DNA of 64,000 nt from Cognataquiflexum gelatinilyticum (GCF_024813435.1 NZ_JANAEZ010000003.1:524164-588163); one strand, 5' to 3'; shown: positions 24,557-34,069, counted from the first letter of the stretch. The notes: a model not told the origin generated them from the sequence alone. Program-made: numbers and translations.

Positions 24557-25633
24557 TCAATTGAGAAGAAGATTTTTCCCAACCACAGGCTCAACCAATT
24601 TTCCTTTGATAGATTCTTTATTGGATACCAACACATCCCAAGGTTCCATCCTCGGTTCGTCGGAAAGGTTAAAAGTCCCAAAATGCATAGGGATAAAGAA
24701 TTTTCCCTCCAAAGTGTTAAATGCATCAATGGCATCTTTGGGGCTGATGTGAGCTTGGTGCATAAACCATTCGGGTTTGTAAGCGCCAACTCCCATCAGG
24801 CAAAAATCAGGTGTTCCAAGGGTATTTTTGATGTCTTCAAAATGCTCACCTTTACCGCTATCTCCCATAAAGAAAATGGACTGATCTCCGTTTTGGATGT
24901 AAAAACCTCCCCAAAGACTCTTGTTTTCATCAGTCAGCCATCGCCTGGACCAATGCCTACTCGGAACATACGTGATCGTCAGACCACTATCCAAAAGCGA
25001 ATACTGTTGATACCATCCTGCTTCTTCGATTTCATGACCGTTGGTCCAACCTTTAATCACACTTTCAAGACCCAAACCTGTCAGGATTTTCAGGGAAGGA
25101 TTGGCGTTGGTCAGGTATTTAATCGAGTTTTCATCACAATGGTCCCGATGATTATGCGACAAAAGGATATAATCGAGTTTGGGCATTTTTTCCAAAGGAA
25201 ACGGCAAAGGGCTCTCTCTCTTCAGAAAAGTATTATCGATGAGAAGCGGATCTGTTAGGAAAACTTTTCCTTGGATTCTCATCAGGTACGAAGCATGTCC
25301 CAACCAAATAAGGTAGTCTTCTTGACCAATAAAGACAGTGGAATCGAATTCCACTGTCAAAAACCTGGTTTCTGCTTTCTTCTCTGCTTTCTGTGGATTT
25401 TTGCTAGTTTGCCATTTCAATACATCTCCAAAACTTGATTCAAATGGCTGGTACAGATTTACAAATCTTCCATTGTCATCCAATGGATTTCCTTTCCAGT
25501 CATCATTGGGTTTGATGGTAGTAAGTTGTGGATTTGAGGTGAATTTAGGTTTCATAGGTGCATCATCTTCATTTTTTAGGAAAATGAAAATCAATGGAAT
25601 CAGTAAAACCAGAAGGTAGGATTTCTTTTTCAT
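24557..25633 (-). CDS. MBL-fold metallohydrolase, NAPE-PLD/UlaG-like
   Basis: The 358-residue protein starts with an N-terminal hydrophobic anchor (SYLLVLLIPLIFIFL). It carries the metallo-beta-lactamase fold motifs: LLSHNHRDHCDENS (HxHxDH, about 155-168), the glutamate-poor middle, FMGDSGKGEHF with the bridging Asp, and PMHFGTFNLSDEP with the last His. The EWFMHQAHISPKDAIDAF context resembles N-acyl-phosphatidylethanolamine phospholipase D-like hydrolases, with a probable phospholipid-type or other phosphodiester substrate. Export or anchoring suggests action in the envelope. It lies 36 nt after a small acyl-carrier-like gene. Confidence 0.87.
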   Translation of the reverse strand: MKKKSYLLVLLIPLIFIFLKNEDDAPMKPKFTSNPQLTTIKPNDDWKGNPLDDNGRFVNLYQPFESSFGDVLKWQTSKNPQKAEKKAETRFLTVEFDSTVFIGQEDYLIWLGHASYLMRIQGKVFLTDPLLIDNTFLKRESPLPFPLEKMPKLDYILLSHNHRDHCDENSIKYLTNANPSLKILTGLGLESVIKGWTNGHEIEEAGWYQQYSLLDSGLTITYVPSRHWSRRWLTDENKSLWGGFYIQNGDQSIFFMGDSGKGEHFEDIKNTLGTPDFCLMGVGAYKPEWFMHQAHISPKDAIDAFNTLEGKFFIPMHFGTFNLSDEPRMEPWDVLVSNKESIKGKLVEPVVGKNLLLN

Positions 25634-25669
25634 TGCCTCATTGACCCAACAGCTTAACTGAAGGAAAGT

Positions 25670-25903
25670 TTATGCTGCCAATAATTCCTGAAGCAATTCA
25701 GATGGGGTTTCTAAAAGTGCTATTTTTTCTTCTTCCAGGATTTTGTTGAGTTCAAGTTCCAACTCGAAGATCAAGCCATCCACATAGACTTTGTCCATGT
25801 GGAGTTCTTTGTAAAAATTAGCCGACTTTTGTTTTCCTGACAATGGGATGCCATAGCTTCGGAATACACCGATCGCCTTTTTCATGTTTGAAATTTTGTT
25901 CAT
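25670..25903 (-). CDS. Small acyl-carrier-protein-like protein lacking the phosphopantetheine serine
   Basis: From ATG 25901-25903 the protein has 77 residues, the ACP length; a TTG 48 nt further upstream is a weaker start. Residues 30-52 align by eye with ACP helix II: Phe30, Leu34, Asp37, Leu44 and Leu48-Glu49 match FxxDLGADSLDxVELVxxLE. Position 38, where ACP has the prosthetic-group Ser, is Lys. The acidic C terminus (EEEKIALLETPSELLQEL) fits ACP helices III-IV. I call it ACP-like on pattern only. It precedes the NAPE-PLD-like MBL gene by 36 nt on the same strand, so they may be co-expressed. Confidence 0.6.
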   Translation of the reverse strand: MNKISNMKKAIGVFRSYGIPLSGKQKSANFYKELHMDKVYVDGLIFELELELNKILEEEKIALLETPSELLQELLAA

Positions 25904-26040
25904 GATGGGTAGAGGTTTTAAATAATAATTGGTTTGTTTATATTTTTTCAATTCAAAGTCTTACACACATTCTAAGCTGGAATTCCGATAACTTGTTCTC
26001 TCTATGAAATTTTTTACTTTTTAATCAACAATTTTCACTG

Positions 26041-26092
26041 AATTGCGGTCACTGTTTTTCTGAAAACTGATCCCTGAAATACTGCTTACTGA
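26041..26092. repeat. ACTG/CTGAAAACTG degenerate repeat
   Basis: CACTGTTTTTCTGAAAACTG and TACTGCTTACTGAA share words with the 20-bp tandem at 43581-43660 (CTGAAAACTG is identical; ACTGCTTACTG versus ACTGCCTACTG). It lies across the 3' end of the RND permease gene. Confidence 0.45.
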
Positions 26093-29000
26093 ATTCTAGG
26101 TGGTAATAACTTATAGACAACCGGGGTCACGATCCTAGATAAGACAGTCGAACTGATCAATCCCCCTATGAGCACTATTGCAAGAGGTGATATCAACGGG
26201 TTAGTTGACCAAGCGATTGGCATCAGGCCGCCAATAGCAGTAAGGGTGGTCAATACTATCGGTAAAAACCTAATTTCTCCCGCTTCCCGTATGGCTGCGT
26301 CGAGTGACTTTCCTTCTGCCCGGAGTTGGTTGGTAAAGTCTACAAGCAAAATAGAATTCTTCACCTCAATTCCTGCCAAAGCGATCAAACCGATGATCGC
26401 AACGAATGATAGCGAGTTTCCGGTAATCCATAAGGCCGCCAACGCACCGACCATTCCCAACGGAATCACGGATAATACGATGATTGTACTCTTAAAGGTT
26501 TTAAATAACAATATCAAAACTGCGATGAAGAGGAAAACCGTAACGATAATCACCGTCTGAAAACCGCCAAAAGACTCTTCTCTTGTCTCGGCTTCGCCTG
26601 CCATTTTGAAATTATAACCTTCCGGCATGGTAACTTTTTCTACTTTGGCACTTACTTCATTGATAACCCTATCTGCCAAAAAACCCTCTTGCACAAAAGC
26701 CGTGACGGAAACTGTACGGGTTTTGTTGTAGTGGCTGATGAGAAGCGGGGAACTTTCAAATTCCAGATCTGCAATCTGCTCAATGGGAATGGCGGCACCT
26801 TGATTGTTGTTTATAAAAAGTTTGTTAAAACTTATTAAAGAGGCCCTTTCTTCCTTTGGACTGGTGACAATGATCTCTTTTTGGTCACCGTTGGCATCAG
26901 AATAGGAACCCAATTTCAGTCCTGCTACAGCTAACCTTACTGTGCGGTCTACTTCCATGATGTTGATTCCCAAAGACCTTGCTTTTTCTTTTTGGATTGC
27001 GACTTTGATGTCAGTTTTAAGATTGCTGACAGGATTGTTGATATAGATGGTTCCTTGAGTTTCCTGAATCAGTTTTTCAACTTTGGCGGCAAGGACCCTC
27101 AGGCTATCGAGGTTTTCGCCGGAGAGACGAACTTCAACAGGTGCTGTAACCGGAGGTCCCTGTTCAAAGTTTTTGACCTCAATTTTTGCACCTGCAAAAT
27201 TGTTGAACTGGCTTCGGAGGGTTTCCGTAATCCTGACTTTTTCTTTTACGGAAGAATTTGGATCCAACTGTACAAAAATCTGCGCAAAGTCGGTTCTTTC
27301 ATTTTCTGGAATTACGTTGTAATAAATCCTTGGATTTCCTTTTCCCACATTGGTAGAGAAAAATTGGATTTCAGGAATTTCTTTAAGGACTGCTTCCACT
27401 TTTTTGGTTACCGCATCAGTTTCTCCGATTTTGGTTTGGATCGGAGTGATGATGTTGACCAGGAATTGTGGCTTTTCTGAAGCAGGAAAAAGGCTGAAGC
27501 CAATAACAGGAAACAAAGCCATTGATGAAGCGAATACAACAAGAGCAATGACTAAGGTTTGAACTGGTTTTCTTAAAGATCTTTCTAACAGAGGAGCATA
27601 ACTTACAGAAATCGCTTTTTGTAGTGACCGCAAGAATAGATTTCCCTGATGGCCTTCAACATGTTCTTTCAAAAGTCTACTGGAAAGGAAGGGAATAATC
27701 GTCAGGGAAACCAACATCGATGCCAATACACTGGTAATGACAGCTATTGGAAGACTTCTGATGAAATCTCCTGAACCTTCCGGAAGGAAAACCAAAGGCA
27801 TAAATGCAATGATCAATGTGACGGTACATCCCACTACAGATAAACCGATCTGCTTGGTCCCCAACAGCGTAGCCTCCATCCTTGAATGCCCTTCCCGGAT
27901 CCAACGCTCTATATTTTCAACCACAACGATGCTGTCATCTACCAATAAGCCAAGGGCCACCACGAGTCCGACTATGCTCAACTGATTGAGGCTATACCCT
28001 AAGGCATTGAGCAAAACCAAACCTATCGCCAATGATAGCGGTATGGATATCATGACAATGGCAGCTGCACGACCACCGAGTGGCATCAAAGTAATAGAAA
28101 CCAGAAGGATCGCAATGACAAAGTCAAAACCTAGTCCGCCCAATCTTTTGTTTACAAATTCAGCTTGATCAAAAGCCAAAACCATGTCTATATTGGAAGG
28201 AAGGCTGGTCTTGAATTTTTCCAATACTGGAAGGTATTGCTCCTGAACCTGAGAAATATTACTTCCTTCTTTTAAGGCAGCATTAACAAAAACTGTCCTG
28301 TATCCATTTAACCTTGTGATGTGTTTGTTTTCCTCATAATCAAAATGGACGTCAGCAATATCCTTGAGTGCCACATTTTTTCCTTGGAAAGCAATGACTT
28401 GCGTATTGGCGATTTCATCGAGGTCTTTATAATCTCCAGAGGTTTTTACATTGAAAGCCTTGTTTCCTGCCTCAATAGTTCCCCCGGGAATATTACCAAT
28501 TTCACTTTGGATGCTCCCGAGTACTGCCTGGACAGGAATGTTCATTCGGGCCATTTGGTCTAAGTGAAGGTCTATCCTGACTATTTCGTTGGGAAGCCCA
28601 AAGATTTCCACTTCTTTAAGGGCATTGACTTTTTCAAGTTCTTCCTGTAACCTTTCGGCATATTTCTTCAGGTTTTCTCTGGAACTGTTTTCACTTATCA
28701 GTCCAATCTGAAGGATGTTGACATTGGAAGGTGAAACCTTATTGACATCTATGCTATATATGTCCTGAGGCAATTCATCCCTCATACTGTTGATTTCACG
28801 GACGAGTTCTTGATACTTGTCATTCACATTTGACTCATATTTGTAATCCACATTGAGCACTGCAACACCGTCAGAAATGGTGGTTTTGATTTTCTTAATA
28901 TCCTCAAGGGCATAGATTCTTTTTTCTAAAGGGTCAACTACCAACTCTTCCATATCTGCAGGGCTAGTTCCCGGATATACTACAATTACAGGAAATTGCG

Positions 29001-29127
29001 GTCCGTCAGTAGCAGGATCCTCACTTCTTGGCATGTTCAAAAATGTCGTCAACCCCAATGCGATCGTCATCAGGAAAATAACCAGGGTAAACTGGTAGTT
29101 TTTTACTGCAAAATTAGAAATACGCAT
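26086..29127 (-). CDS. RND efflux permease (AcrB/MexB-like, HAE1 family)
   Basis: The 1013-residue protein is a complete resistance-nodulation-division inner-membrane pump. The first membrane helix begins MRISNFAVKNYQFTLVIFLM, and TM4 carries GLVVALGLLVDDSIVVVENI with the proton-relay aspartate pair. Two large periplasmic loops (about 35-330 and 550-850) flank the membrane bundle. It takes substrates from the periplasm or membrane and passes them to the TolC-type channel encoded in the same operon. The gene starts 1 nt after the adaptor's stop. The substrate is unknown; xenobiotics or lipids are usual for such pumps. Confidence 0.95.
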   Translation of the reverse strand: MRISNFAVKNYQFTLVIFLMTIALGLTTFLNMPRSEDPATDGPQFPVIVVYPGTSPADMEELVVDPLEKRIYALEDIKKIKTTISDGVAVLNVDYKYESNVNDKYQELVREINSMRDELPQDIYSIDVNKVSPSNVNILQIGLISENSSRENLKKYAERLQEELEKVNALKEVEIFGLPNEIVRIDLHLDQMARMNIPVQAVLGSIQSEIGNIPGGTIEAGNKAFNVKTSGDYKDLDEIANTQVIAFQGKNVALKDIADVHFDYEENKHITRLNGYRTVFVNAALKEGSNISQVQEQYLPVLEKFKTSLPSNIDMVLAFDQAEFVNKRLGGLGFDFVIAILLVSITLMPLGGRAAAIVMISIPLSLAIGLVLLNALGYSLNQLSIVGLVVALGLLVDDSIVVVENIERWIREGHSRMEATLLGTKQIGLSVVGCTVTLIIAFMPLVFLPEGSGDFIRSLPIAVITSVLASMLVSLTIIPFLSSRLLKEHVEGHQGNLFLRSLQKAISVSYAPLLERSLRKPVQTLVIALVVFASSMALFPVIGFSLFPASEKPQFLVNIITPIQTKIGETDAVTKKVEAVLKEIPEIQFFSTNVGKGNPRIYYNVIPENERTDFAQIFVQLDPNSSVKEKVRITETLRSQFNNFAGAKIEVKNFEQGPPVTAPVEVRLSGENLDSLRVLAAKVEKLIQETQGTIYINNPVSNLKTDIKVAIQKEKARSLGINIMEVDRTVRLAVAGLKLGSYSDANGDQKEIIVTSPKEERASLISFNKLFINNNQGAAIPIEQIADLEFESSPLLISHYNKTRTVSVTAFVQEGFLADRVINEVSAKVEKVTMPEGYNFKMAGEAETREESFGGFQTVIIVTVFLFIAVLILLFKTFKSTIIVLSVIPLGMVGALAALWITGNSLSFVAIIGLIALAGIEVKNSILLVDFTNQLRAEGKSLDAAIREAGEIRFLPIVLTTLTAIGGLMPIAWSTNPLISPLAIVLIGGLISSTVLSRIVTPVVYKLLPPRIQ

Positions 29128-29128
29128 A

Positions 29129-30184
29129 TCAGTCTTGGATTGAAATAGGAGATAGGTCTGTCAAATAGGCACTTCCTGAAACGATCAGCTTGGAATATCC
29201 TTCCAACCCTTCGGTAATCTGTACTTTATCGGGATAGATTTTACCGATTTTGATACTTACTTTTTGGGCAGTTTTCCCATCATTTGTTACAAAGACAAAT
29301 CCCTTACCTGAATTGGCATCCAAGATGGATTCATAGGGGACAAACCATGTTTGTTGACTTGTTTCTGATAGGACCTTTGCAGTTCCAAACATACCGGAAG
29401 CAAGATAATCAGGAGCTTTTTCTGTGAATTCAATTTCCACCTGATAGGTGCCTGTCGTCGGATCGGAGAATTTTGATTTTCTTTTTACCCTACCTGTATA
29501 TAATTTTTCTGGTTCGACAGGAGTTGCTATATTGACCTTATCCCCTTCTTTGACCATGGCCCATTCTTTGTCACTTAAAGAGACCTTCAGCTTCCAGCTT
29601 CCTTTCCCGGATCCGTTGGTCTGAAAAACCGGTGAACCTGGCGCTATCTGCTGTCCTGGATTGACAAATTTTTTCAGCACATTTCCGTCACTTATTGCTC
29701 TGATCTGAGAGTAGTCTTGGTTGAATCTGGCAGCCTCAAGACTTTGCGCAGCAATGTCCAATGCTGTTTTGCTGTTTTGAGCCTGTTCGACTGTTGCAAC
29801 AGAGTCAGCCAAAAGTCTTTGTACCCTTTCATAGTCTCTTTTAGCTTTTTCATAGCCTAACCGGGCTTGATTCACAGCAGTGTTGATTTCGGTTAGGTCC
29901 AAAGTTGCCAAGAGTTGGCCTTTTCGGATAACATCGCCTTCCGACACCAAAACCTGTGATATGATGCCGCCGGTTTTGAAAGAAAGCATGGTCTCGTCAT
30001 CGGTAGTGAATTGGCCTGTGGCATCAATTTCAAGGTTCCCTTCTGAGACAGATATTTGCTTGATTTTGACAGGAATCTCTCCAGTTGGGATTTCAGTATT
30101 CATCGAATTTCCTTTTTTGCCGCAGCCTTGGAGGAAAGTAATTCCTATGATAGGAAATAGGAGGTAGAGGAATGTGGATTTCAT
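29129..30184 (-). CDS. RND efflux periplasmic adaptor (membrane fusion protein), lipoprotein
   Basis: The 351-residue protein starts with a lipoprotein signal ending ITFLQGC, so it is anchored by lipid in the periplasm. It has the lipoyl-like motif VLVSEGDVIRKGQLLATLD (about 77-95), an alpha-hairpin (residues 100-150, AVNQARLGYEKAKRDYERVQ), and beta-barrel and membrane-proximal domains. This is the adaptor of an RND tripartite pump. It bridges the RND permease (1 nt downstream) and the TolC channel (7 nt upstream). The lipobox cysteine is near residue 21. Confidence 0.93.
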   Translation of the reverse strand: MKSTFLYLLFPIIGITFLQGCGKKGNSMNTEIPTGEIPVKIKQISVSEGNLEIDATGQFTTDDETMLSFKTGGIISQVLVSEGDVIRKGQLLATLDLTEINTAVNQARLGYEKAKRDYERVQRLLADSVATVEQAQNSKTALDIAAQSLEAARFNQDYSQIRAISDGNVLKKFVNPGQQIAPGSPVFQTNGSGKGSWKLKVSLSDKEWAMVKEGDKVNIATPVEPEKLYTGRVKRKSKFSDPTTGTYQVEIEFTEKAPDYLASGMFGTAKVLSETSQQTWFVPYESILDANSGKGFVFVTNDGKTAQKVSIKIGKIYPDKVQITEGLEGYSKLIVSGSAYLTDLSPISIQD

Positions 30185-30191
30185 GGTAGTA

Positions 30192-31547
30192 TCAGTTCAA
30201 AGTTTGTAGTTCTCTTTCTAGTTCGGCCACAGCGGATAGCAGGCTGTAGTTAGCAATGGTGAGTTTCAATTCTGACAGTGTGAATTGGTTTCGGGCATCG
30301 ATGAATTCTATCAAAGAATTGGTGCCTTCTTTATATCCCCGATCAATCAACCTCAAGTATGCGGTGGCTGATCTTAGGTTTTGTTCGGCAGAGTATTTTG
30401 CTGCTTCTGCTGCTTTGATGTTGTTTTTTGCGGCCCGGATAGCCATTTCAATAGAATCATCCAAAAGTTCTGTCTGGTAAGATAAATTCCTAATTTCATT
30501 TTTGGCTCTCGTAATGGCATTCCTGTTCCTGCCGCCTTGGAATATCGGAAAGGACATGTTTACGCCAAGCATGAAATACCGGCTTTGGTCGCTGACATCG
30601 AATTCAAAGCCTTGCATTCCAATATCCGCAAAGGTGTTGAGTCTAGGTATGGCAAAATTCTGATTCATTCTCAAGGCTGTTTCCTGAATTCCTTTGGCTG
30701 TATTGATTTTGTGGATTTCAGCCCTGTCTGAGAAGTCTTCTTCCTGCATCAGATTGTCAATTTCCATTTCATTGATGGACTGTGTCTCAAAAATGACTTC
30801 ACTTTCAATAGGCCGATTGATCAGGAAGTTGACATAGTAGGCAGCATTTTTCATCCTGTTTTCCGCTTCAATGAGTTGTGAATTGATGTTTTCAACTTCA
30901 CTTTCAGCCCTTAAAACCTGCGCTGGAAGGCCTTTTCCGTTGGCTAATAGGGATTTATTGTCTTTGAGATTCTGTTGGACAAGGATTTTTGATTCCTCCA
31001 AAATCTGCTTGGCAGTATAGGCTAGGCAATATTTGTAATAAGCTTGTTTGATATTTTTGGTCAGTTCGGCTTTATAGATCTCAATTTCAAATTCCTCAAG
31101 CCTCACCGATTGGTCACGGATCTGTTTGTTGAAGTGAAGGTCTGGGTTGATGACAGGGTAGGAGATGCGTACTCTTGCATCGTAAAAGTTATTTGCCAGG
31201 AATTGCTCTTCCACGTTTTGTATCTGGGGAAATGCTTGCCTATCCAACAGTGTGTTTAAAGAGGAATAAACACCATTCAACAGATCGCCGATCGGTAGGA
31301 CAATAGCCCTACCTCCATCTGCCACCGTATATGTGGCTCCAAAATCAATTGAGGGAAGGAAAAAACTCTTGGCATCTTTCAAAGCCAATATGCTCTGATC
31401 CAAGGATATATTCTTTTCTTTCAGGACTAGATTGTTTTGCAGGCCCTCATCTAGGTAATTGTTAAGTACCGATTGGGATTGGACTTCCTCCAACATTCCA
31501 AAGAAAAGTAGGAAGACGATAAGGAATTTTTTGTGGCTGTTTTCCAT
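30192..31547 (-). CDS. TolC-family outer-membrane efflux channel
   Basis: I place the start at ATG 31545-31547 (MENSHKKFLIVFLLFFGM, a Sec signal), giving 451 residues. Two duplicated TolC-like halves are visible: the first around SILALKDAKSFFLPSIDFGA, the second around RMNQNFAIPRLNTFADIG with the long coiled-coil helices between. It forms the outer-membrane exit duct for the pump encoded downstream. The tolC-adaptor-RND operon begins here. A palindrome matching one upstream of the tetR gene lies 21-39 nt before the start, arguing for direct control by that regulator. Confidence 0.92.
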   Translation of the reverse strand: MENSHKKFLIVFLLFFGMLEEVQSQSVLNNYLDEGLQNNLVLKEKNISLDQSILALKDAKSFFLPSIDFGATYTVADGGRAIVLPIGDLLNGVYSSLNTLLDRQAFPQIQNVEEQFLANNFYDARVRISYPVINPDLHFNKQIRDQSVRLEEFEIEIYKAELTKNIKQAYYKYCLAYTAKQILEESKILVQQNLKDNKSLLANGKGLPAQVLRAESEVENINSQLIEAENRMKNAAYYVNFLINRPIESEVIFETQSINEMEIDNLMQEEDFSDRAEIHKINTAKGIQETALRMNQNFAIPRLNTFADIGMQGFEFDVSDQSRYFMLGVNMSFPIFQGGRNRNAITRAKNEIRNLSYQTELLDDSIEMAIRAAKNNIKAAEAAKYSAEQNLRSATAYLRLIDRGYKEGTNSLIEFIDARNQFTLSELKLTIANYSLLSAVAELERELQTLN

Positions 31548-31567
31548 TTTATATTTTAATGTTAATT

Positions 31568-31586
31568 TAATGAACACTGTTTAATA
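31568..31586. promoter_or_regulatory. Predicted TetR operator upstream of the tolC-RND operon
   Basis: TAATGAACACTGTTTAATA shares the core GAACASTGTTTAAT with 32246-32264. The centre AACA-S-TGTT is a perfect odd palindrome. It lies between the tetR stop and the tolC start, in a position able to block the efflux operon's own promoter. Confidence 0.7.
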
Positions 31587-31602
31587 TTAGGCTAAAAAAA
31601 TA

Positions 31603-32220
31603 TCAGCAACGATCCAAAATCAATAGAAAGGAGTTGTAGCTGTTTTCAATTATTTGATCCACTTCAGCAACATCAAGCACATTTACCCTTTTTCTGATTT
31701 TCAGAGAAACCATACCGTGAACAGTAGACCAAATAAGGAAAGAGATTGCTTCGAGATGATGTCCCTGAAAGTGCCCCTTTTTCATGCATTGATTGACTGT
31801 AGATCTCAATAAGTTAAAAGTGGAATCGCCTTCGATCCAACATAAGTCATCCCTTTTTACTACAAAATCTATGGGTGCTTCTATGATAAACATCAGGTCG
31901 TACATGTCAGCATTTTCCAAAGCATATTGGATATAAATCCTTCCCATAGCCTTCAAGCGGCTCATTGGGTCTTCTACAGCACCCAAGATTTCCATTCTTT
32001 TCCTTAATTCCTGAAATCCTTCCTGATGCAGTGCATAAAAAATCTCATTCTTATCCTGGAAATAATGGTAAATGATTCCTGGGCTGTATTCGATCTCATC
32101 CGCTATATTCCGGATAGAAGTTTTTTCAAAGCCTCTTTCAATAAAGAGTCTCTTTGCTGCTTTTAGGATTTGGTCCTTCAGTTCTTCTTTTTCCCGTATC
32201 TTTCTTTCGGCTACGCCCAT
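31603..32220 (-). CDS. TetR/AcrR family repressor of the efflux operon
   Basis: The 205-residue protein has the N-terminal TetR helix-turn-helix (LFIERGFEKTSIRNIADEIE then YSPGIIYHYFQDKNEIFYALHQ, about 24-70). A ligand-binding C-terminal domain follows. It lies just upstream of, and on the same strand as, the tolC-adaptor-RND operon (55-nt gap), the classical arrangement for a local efflux repressor. Near-identical palindromes upstream of tetR itself (32246-32264) and of tolC (31568-31586) suggest autoregulation plus operon control, with an efflux substrate probably acting as inducer. Confidence 0.93.
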   Translation of the reverse strand: MGVAERKIREKEELKDQILKAAKRLFIERGFEKTSIRNIADEIEYSPGIIYHYFQDKNEIFYALHQEGFQELRKRMEILGAVEDPMSRLKAMGRIYIQYALENADMYDLMFIIEAPIDFVVKRDDLCWIEGDSTFNLLRSTVNQCMKKGHFQGHHLEAISFLIWSTVHGMVSLKIRKRVNVLDVAEVDQIIENSYNSFLLILDRC

Positions 32221-32544
32221 GATGATTTATTGTACAAGCAAATATAATTGAACAGTGTTTAATTTTACAAATATCAACCGGATTTTTTTCAAATTTTATT
32301 AAGGACCAATCGAATTCTGCAAATATTGGAATAATTGCTTATTGCCTGATATCATCTTTGCTCAAATTTGATGGATTTAATCTATTCAGCTTATTAGCCC
32401 ATTTGATTTTCAAATTACTGTTTTTTACTCTAAATTGAAATTGCTTGAAAAGAGCGTTCCCTGATGTTTCGGCTTAAGTTCTCCTTTTCAATCAAATTCA
32501 ATCAAAAAAGTAATTAACTCACAAACCAAAACCTTTAAATAACC
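32221..32544. other. Divergent intergenic region between tetR and the exported oxidoreductase gene
   Basis: The 324-nt spacer holds the predicted TetR operator at 32246-32264 near its left edge. The rest is AT-rich with no gene and no confident promoter box. Confidence 0.5.
32246..32264. promoter_or_regulatory. Predicted TetR operator upstream of tetR
   Basis: AATTGAACAGTGTTTAATT is a near-perfect 19-bp palindrome (one mismatched pair, centre G). It lies 26 nt before the tetR start and matches the site before tolC in the GAACASTGTTTAAT core. Confidence 0.75.
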
Positions 32545-33666
32545 ATGAAATCCCGAAGAGACTTTTTACAAAAACTGACTGTCGGTGCAGGTATTCTCCC
32601 GTTTGCTTTCAGTTTTACACCAAATGAAAATCCTATGAATATATTCGATGATGTGCAGGATGGACCTATCCTCCGAGTCGCCATCATGGGATTGGGGAGC
32701 TACGGCAACCGAGTAGCAGAAGCAATGATGGATTGCAAACGGGCTAAAATCACCGGTGTGATCAGCGGAACGCCTTCAAAAATCAAAGAATGGCAAAGCA
32801 AATATGCCATACCTGATAAAAACTGCTACAATTATGAAAACTTTGATGCGATCAAAAACAACCCAGACATTGATGCGGTCTATATCATTACTCCGAATGC
32901 CCTCCATCATGGACAATGTCTGAGAGTGGCTGCTGCCGGTAAACATGTCATCTGTGAAAAACCAATGGCTATCAATGCCAAAGAAGGTCAGGAAATGGTA
33001 GATGCCTGCAAGAAAGCCGGAGTAAAACTATTGATCGGATATAGGATGCACTTTGAAGCAAATACCTTAGAAGTCGTCAGATTGCGGAAAGAAGGGGAAT
33101 TTGGGACCATTAAGTTTTTCCAGGGATTGAGTGGATTCAAAATCGGAGACCCCACTCAATGGAGATTAAACAAAGCATTGGCAGGAGGTGGTGCCATGAT
33201 GGATATCGGGATCTATTCAATCAATGGCGCTAGGTATATGGTAGGAGAGGAGCCTGTTTGGGTCACTGCACAGGAAGAGAAAACAGATCCGGTTAAATTT
33301 AAGGAAGGCGTAGACGAAACCATTACTTTTCAGTTGGGTTTTCCAAGTGGTGTTATTGGTTCCTGCCTTTCTACATATGCAATAAGCTACCTTGATAAAT
33401 TTTTCTTAGTCGGAGAAAAGGGATTTGCCGAAATGCAGCCCTCGACAGGATATGGTCCAATCAAAAGCTGGACCAACAAAGGCAGACTTGATTTACCACA
33501 TGTCACGCATCAGACTACGCAGATGGATCAGATGGCTATGATAATTTTGGATGGAAAGAAACCAATTATCCCTGTGGATGGAGAAGAAGGCGTCAAGGAC
33601 ATGAAGATCATTGATGCAATTTTTGAGGCAGCCAAAAGTGGAAAAAGGGTTCCTTTGAAACTGTAA
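32545..33666 (+). CDS. Gfo/Idh/MocA family oxidoreductase with Tat signal (glucose-fructose oxidoreductase-like)
   Basis: This 373-residue protein begins KSRRDFLQKLTVGAG, a twin-arginine motif with hydrophobic run, so a folded NAD(P)-bound enzyme is probably exported. A Rossmann motif VAIMGLGSYGNRVAEAM lies at about 46-62, and the family motif AAGKHVICEKPMAINAKEG at about 131-149. The C-terminal half has GGGAMMDIGIYSINGARYM (about 212-230). It resembles periplasmic glucose-fructose oxidoreductases and related exported sugar oxidoreductases of Bacteroidota. The substrate is unknown. It has no close operon partner; a terminator follows at 33685. Confidence 0.9.
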   Translation: MKSRRDFLQKLTVGAGILPFAFSFTPNENPMNIFDDVQDGPILRVAIMGLGSYGNRVAEAMMDCKRAKITGVISGTPSKIKEWQSKYAIPDKNCYNYENFDAIKNNPDIDAVYIITPNALHHGQCLRVAAAGKHVICEKPMAINAKEGQEMVDACKKAGVKLLIGYRMHFEANTLEVVRLRKEGEFGTIKFFQGLSGFKIGDPTQWRLNKALAGGGAMMDIGIYSINGARYMVGEEPVWVTAQEEKTDPVKFKEGVDETITFQLGFPSGVIGSCLSTYAISYLDKFFLVGEKGFAEMQPSTGYGPIKSWTNKGRLDLPHVTHQTTQMDQMAMIILDGKKPIIPVDGEEGVKDMKIIDAIFEAAKSGKRVPLKL

Positions 33667-34069
33667 TAGAACCTTAAAAATCTTAGGCCTGTGAGAATCC
33701 GTGCTTGAAATCATGGAGTTCCACAGGCTTTTTTTATTCAAATACTTTTTCAACAAATGATTCAATTTTTTAGGCTTTAAATTTCCTTTGAAGATCAGTT
33801 AAAGTTAATTTTTTGAAAGAAGTAAAATTTTAATATTTTTCTTTTGAAAAGATAAACCGACATCATTTTGAAAATGAAATAAAAATTCCTTTTTAAAATA
33901 ATTAAAAAATTGATAATCAATTAAATACAAAAATTTTTCCAACTGCATATAAACTATTAATACCTCCTCAATTTAGACCTTTAGAATACAAAATTTCAAA
34001 AGGATTTTTTCTAAAAAAAATGGAAAAAAATTAATCAGGAACACCGTTTTTTTTGAGGTTACTTCAATT
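33667..34069. other. AT-rich intergenic region
   Basis: After the terminator at 33685-33737 there are about 330 nt of extremely AT-rich sequence with poly-A and poly-T runs. No coding sequence is seen. It leads into a -7-like box at 34070. Confidence 0.5.
33685..33737 (+). terminator. Terminator after the exported oxidoreductase gene
   Basis: GCCTGTG (33687-33693) pairs with CACAGGC (33722-33728) across a 28-nt loop and is followed by a run of seven or more T. Confidence 0.6.
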
